DNA of 6,333 nucleotides from an uncultured Sphingomonadales bacterium (lineage in GTDB: Bacteria > Pseudomonadota > Alphaproteobacteria > Sphingomonadales > Sphingomonadaceae). Below, piece by piece: positions 3,367 through 6,333 of the stretch. The translations under genes and the position numbers were made by a program. The DNA is taken from the NCBI GenBank assembly GCA_937898535.1, contig CALDKP010000282.1, positions 1 to 6,333 on the forward strand. The letters are read 5' to 3'. Under the pieces are notes generated by a model that searched no databases, was not told the origin of the DNA, and was given only the letters and a program-made list of their open reading frames with translations. Position 1 is the stretch's first letter. The number at the start of each line of letters is the position of its first letter.

Positions 3367-6050
3367 CAAAAATCGCGTGGTCCAAATAGCCGGTGCCATT
3401 CGGTCATGACAACCCCGCGATAATCCCTAATCGCCGCCATCAAGCCATCCCAATCGGCAAAGCCAAGGCTGCCCGCAATCAACGCCTGCGCGGCCACTGG
3501 CGGGGTAGCGCAATCGGGCGCGATGAGGCGCACCATGACCAACAGGCGCGCGAACAAGGCATAAGCGTTGGCAAAGTCTGCGGGCAGATGTCCCTCGGTC
3601 ACCAGCGCGTCAATTGCGGGGTCAAGCTGCGGCACCAACCCCGCATGGGTTTCCAACTGGAGCCGGTGGATGATGAATTCCATATCGACCAAGCCACCGG
3701 GCAACAGCTTCACATCCAGATCGCCCTTTGGCGTCTTATGCGCGGCCATGTCCTTGCGCATGCTGGCGATATCGACGCGCAGTTTTTCAGGGTCGCGTTG
3801 GCCATGCAACACATCCGCGACAATCGCATCCACCTGCGCACGGGCGTCTGCGGAACCAAACAGCACGCGCGCCCGCGTCAACGCCATATGCTCCCACGTC
3901 CATGCATTTTCGCGCTGATATTGGTCAAAGCTTTTCACCGACGCGCAGAGCAATCCGTCGGCGCCCGATGGCCGAAGCCGTGTGTCGACCTCATATAAAG
4001 CGCCCGATGCGGTGGGCACCGACATCGCGGCAATCACACGCTGCGCCAGCCGGTTGAAATATTGCGTCGCGCCCAAGGCACGCGGCCCATCGGATTCGGC
4101 GAGATGGTTGCCGGTGAACAGCAAGATCAGATCAAGGTCGGACGCATGCGTCAGCGCCTCTCCGCCCAATCGGCCCAATGCCAAAATGACCAGCTCGCTG
4201 CCGTCAATGCGGCCATGTGCTTTTTCAAATTCGGCGACCGTCGCGGCGGTGAGCGTTTGCAACGCAGCCTCTGCCAAATGGGCGTAGCTGCGCGCGATGT
4301 CGCGTGCGTCGCTTCGGCCCTCAATCAACTGCACGCCCAGCGCAAAGCGTTTTTCGCCGACATAATCGCGGACAATGTCGAGCATGGATTGATAATCCGC
4401 ATCGCCAATCCGGCGGGCCATCGCGTCGTGCAAAGCGGCCATGTCGCCGGGCAAGTTCATCGCGCTCGTGTCAATCAATGCGTCCAGATACCGGCTCTGC
4501 CGGCCAAGATCGTCGGCCAGCGTCGGCGCGTAGCTCAATATGTGGGCGACCAATTGCAACAGCCCGGGCCGCGCCTCCAGCAAGCGGAAGACGTTGATGG
4601 CACTGGGTATCGCCTCGATCATATTTTCGAACCGCGCGATGGCACGGTCGGAATCGGGGGCCAGCGCCAATGCTTTCATGATCGCGGGCAGGACGGCTTC
4701 AAATGCGTCACGCGCCGATGCGCTGCGGATCGCGCGAATCTTGCCGCTGCGCCACCGGGCCATGCGCTGCATGATTGCGGTCGCGTCGGTATAGCCAAGG
4801 TCGGTCAATTGTTCTTCAAGCGGCAGGCCTTCATCGGCCATGCGCGGCCCTTCGCTGCCGCCTGCGTCCACCATCCGGTCATAAATCGCCGCGACTTGTT
4901 CAGTGATCGGGCGGATCGCGTCAATCAACGCGTCGGCGTCCGCCAGCCCATGCAAGTGCGCGACCGCATCGGCGGTTTCGCGGTTCTGCGGTATCTCGTG
5001 CGTTTGTCGGTCGCTGTGCATTTGCAGACGATGTTCAAATGTCCGCAACTGTTCATAGGCCGATGATAAGGTCTCCTCCTCTTGCGGGCTAATCGGCCCA
5101 GCCGCCGCCAGCCGTTTGAGCGCCTCGCGGGTGTCGGGCACGCGCAGCACGGGATCGCGTCCGCCATGGATCAGCTGATGCGCCTGCGCGAAAAATTCAC
5201 ATTCGCGAATCCCGCCATGGCCACGCTTCAGGTCGAACCCAAGCCCCATTTTCTGACCCTTGGCATAATGGTCACGGATTTGCGCGGTCATTGCGGTGAT
5301 GTTCTTCAACTGCCCGAAGTCGAGCGATTTGCGCCAGATGAAGGGTTGAATGGCGTTCAGGAAATATGCGCCCAGCGCGCGGTCGCCTGCGCAGACCCGT
5401 GACCGGATGAACGCCGCTTGCTCCCACGCCAGCGCGCTTGATTCATAATAGCCGATGGCCGCTTCGACGGGCAAAGCGATGGGGCTGACCTCAGGCGATG
5501 GCCGCAGCCGCATGTCGACGCGAAAGACATATCCGTCGCCGTCCAGTGCGGACAACAATTCGATGACACGGCGGCCATAGCGTACGGCGGCCTCCGCCAC
5601 ATCGTCGCGTTCGCGGTGGGGCAGGGTCTTGGGATCGAACAGGAAAATCGGGTCAATGTCCGACGAATAATTCAGCTCGCGTCCGCCATGTTTGCCCAGC
5701 GCAATGACGGCAAAGCCTTGGTTGGGCGCGCCGGGCACGCGTTCTGCGATGGCGGCGGAAATGGCTTGGTCGAGCGCATGGTCGGCAAAGTCGGACAGGA
5801 TGCGCGTGACGCGGCTGAGGTCCCAAACCCCTGCGAGGTCCGCAATCGCGGTGACCAGCGCGACGCCCTGCCGCTGTTGGCGCAAGGCGGTGCCGACATT
5901 GTCCGCCGTTCGGGCAAGGGATTGCGCCAGCGCCGCGTCAAATTCGCCCGCTTCGACCATCGCCATCAGGTCGGGGTTGCGGTCCATCAGTCCGGCAAGA
6001 AACGGACTGTTGGCCTGTGCGCGTGCGATGGCTTCTGCGACGCGCTTCAT
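3366..6050 (-). CDS. glnE: bifunctional glutamine synthetase adenylyltransferase/deadenylase
   Basis: GlnE attaches AMP to glutamine synthetase when nitrogen is plentiful and removes it when nitrogen is short, under control of PII proteins. From the chosen start the protein has 894 residues, a little shorter than the E. coli enzyme (about 946). Both nucleotidyltransferase halves are visible. The N-terminal deadenylase half has GKHGGREL with SDID (Asp131, Asp133), VDMRLRPS (178-185) and RGHGGIRECEF (276-286). The C-terminal adenylyltransferase half has LGRLGG with SDLD (Asp638, Asp640), VDTRLRPS (688-695) and LLPGGLVDMEF (782-792). A helical region separates them. The ATG at 6050 is preferred: it follows the tgt TGA by four bases and has AGGG eight bases upstream. 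In-frame ATGs at 6080 and 6113 would overlap tgt and add 10 or 21 residues. In the C-terminal motif the residue matching Glu125 of the N-terminal copy is Ala632. Stop TGA at 3368-3366, just before bcp. Confidence 0.95.
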   Translation of the reverse strand: MKRVAEAIARAQANSPFLAGLMDRNPDLMAMVEAGEFDAALAQSLARTADNVGTALRQQRQGVALVTAIADLAGVWDLSRVTRILSDFADHALDQAISAAIAERVPGAPNQGFAVIALGKHGGRELNYSSDIDPIFLFDPKTLPHRERDDVAEAAVRYGRRVIELLSALDGDGYVFRVDMRLRPSPEVSPIALPVEAAIGYYESSALAWEQAAFIRSRVCAGDRALGAYFLNAIQPFIWRKSLDFGQLKNITAMTAQIRDHYAKGQKMGLGFDLKRGHGGIRECEFFAQAHQLIHGGRDPVLRVPDTREALKRLAAAGPISPQEEETLSSAYEQLRTFEHRLQMHSDRQTHEIPQNRETADAVAHLHGLADADALIDAIRPITEQVAAIYDRMVDAGGSEGPRMADEGLPLEEQLTDLGYTDATAIMQRMARWRSGKIRAIRSASARDAFEAVLPAIMKALALAPDSDRAIARFENMIEAIPSAINVFRLLEARPGLLQLVAHILSYAPTLADDLGRQSRYLDALIDTSAMNLPGDMAALHDAMARRIGDADYQSMLDIVRDYVGEKRFALGVQLIEGRSDARDIARSYAHLAEAALQTLTAATVAEFEKAHGRIDGSELVILALGRLGGEALTHASDLDLILLFTGNHLAESDGPRALGATQYFNRLAQRVIAAMSVPTASGALYEVDTRLRPSGADGLLCASVKSFDQYQRENAWTWEHMALTRARVLFGSADARAQVDAIVADVLHGQRDPEKLRVDIASMRKDMAAHKTPKGDLDVKLLPGGLVDMEFIIHRLQLETHAGLVPQLDPAIDALVTEGHLPADFANAYALFARLLVMVRLIAPDCATPPVAAQALIAGSLGFADWDGLMAAIRDYRGVVMTEWHRLFGPRDF

Positions 6051-6054
6051 ATTT

Positions 6055-6333
6055 TCAACCCTGATCTTTTCCGCGGACATAATCCCGTCGGAAATCGGAC
6101 GCGAATGCCGCAAAGCGCCCTTGCGATATCGCCGCGCGCATGCCGGCCATCAGCATTTGGTAATAATGCAGATTGTGCTGCGTCATCAGCATCGCGCCCA
6201 ATATTTCGCCCGACCGGATCAGGTGATGGACATAAGCGCGGGTCCATGTGGCGCACACCGGGCAGGTGCATTGGTCGTCAATCGGCCCTTGGTCTTCGGC
6301 AAATTTCGCATTGCGAATGTTGATCGGGCCATA
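6055..6333 (-). CDS. tgt: queuine tRNA-ribosyltransferase, C-terminal 92 residues (5' part outside window)
   Basis: Tgt exchanges guanine-34 of GUN-anticodon tRNAs for the queuosine precursor preQ1 in the cytoplasm. The visible part begins YGPINIRNAKF and continues through the family's zinc site: a CTCPVC motif (Cys-x-Cys-x2-Cys), then a histidine 26 residues after the third cysteine in MTQHNL. This is the spacing known for the Zymomonas enzyme (Cys318, Cys320, Cys323, His349). The following RAYVHHLIRSGEILGAMLM and the tail FAAFASDFRRDY are typical of the Tgt C-terminus. The catalytic aspartates lie in the missing upstream part. The frame is open to base 6333 and ends with TGA at 6057-6055, four bases before the preferred glnE start, so the two genes are probably translated from one message. 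Identification is firm from the zinc motif and its context; completeness of the gene cannot be judged. Confidence 0.93.
   Translation of the reverse strand, partial: YGPINIRNAKFAEDQGPIDDQCTCPVCATWTRAYVHHLIRSGEILGAMLMTQHNLHYYQMLMAGMRAAISQGRFAAFASDFRRDYVRGKDQG

Noticed and set aside
4062..5066. Plus-strand 334-codon open frame opposite glnE
   Set aside because: It is antisense to the well-supported glnE coding sequence and has no family features. Long antisense frames are expected in GC-rich genes.
5616..6323. Plus-strand 235-codon open frame across the glnE/tgt boundary
   Set aside because: It is antisense to two identified genes and shows no domain; a shadow of their codon bias.
1..6333. 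CRISPR array, complete insertion sequence, integrase or restriction/defence cassette
   Set aside because: No regularly spaced repeats, transposase or integrase motifs, or defence-gene domains are visible. Everything but the first 558 or so bases and the 522-base gap is housekeeping genes.

Overview
The window reads as a chromosomal segment of an alphaproteobacterium, most likely a sphingomonad (order Sphingomonadales). The protein styles point there (a short GlnE, an A-type carrier ending in GCGCGSSFSV, a small secreted M23 peptidase), and so does an intergenic palindrome containing TTTCGACAGGCTCAGGGC, a repeat I remember as common in sphingomonad genomes. All recognisable genes lie on the minus strand, so they are read from high to low coordinates.

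In order of transcription: (1) 6333-6055, the 3' end of tgt (queuine tRNA-ribosyltransferase), cut by the window edge; (2) 6050-3366, glnE, the bifunctional adenylyltransferase/deadenylase of glutamine synthetase, four bases after the tgt stop; (3) 3352-2891, a Bcp/PrxQ-type peroxiredoxin whose Shine-Dalgarno shares a base with the glnE stop. These three look like one transcription unit. It ends at a composite palindromic repeat (2761-2869) that runs directly into an oligo-U tract. The 522-base gap 2890-2369 has no convincing gene. It holds that repeat, two strong hairpins (2611-2653 and 2535-2559) and a weak promoter candidate.

(4) 2368-1637 is a secreted M23 (LytM-type) endopeptidase, followed by an intrinsic-terminator-like hairpin (1590-1553). 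(5) 1526-1191 is an ErpA-like A-type Fe-S carrier, and (6) 1158-385 is exodeoxyribonuclease III (xth), 32 bases downstream and probably cotranscribed.

The clearest anomaly is at the low-coordinate end. XthA homology stops abruptly after residue 200 (about base 559). The frame continues into 57 unrelated residues with a hydrophobic segment and about 88% GC at third codon positions, so the C-terminal catalytic Asp and His of the ExoIII fold are absent. A second unrelated minus-strand reading frame starts on the stop of this tail and runs off the window at base 1. Bases 1 to about 558 are therefore foreign to the xth locus: an integrated element, a rearrangement, or a chimeric contig end. The sequence alone cannot decide which.

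Functionally the window holds ordinary housekeeping genes: tRNA modification, nitrogen regulation, peroxide defence, cell-wall remodelling, Fe-S assembly and base-excision repair. I see no complete new multi-gene system. The items most worth checking are the xth junction, the foreign end sequence, and the palindrome-rich gap between bcp and the M23 gene.
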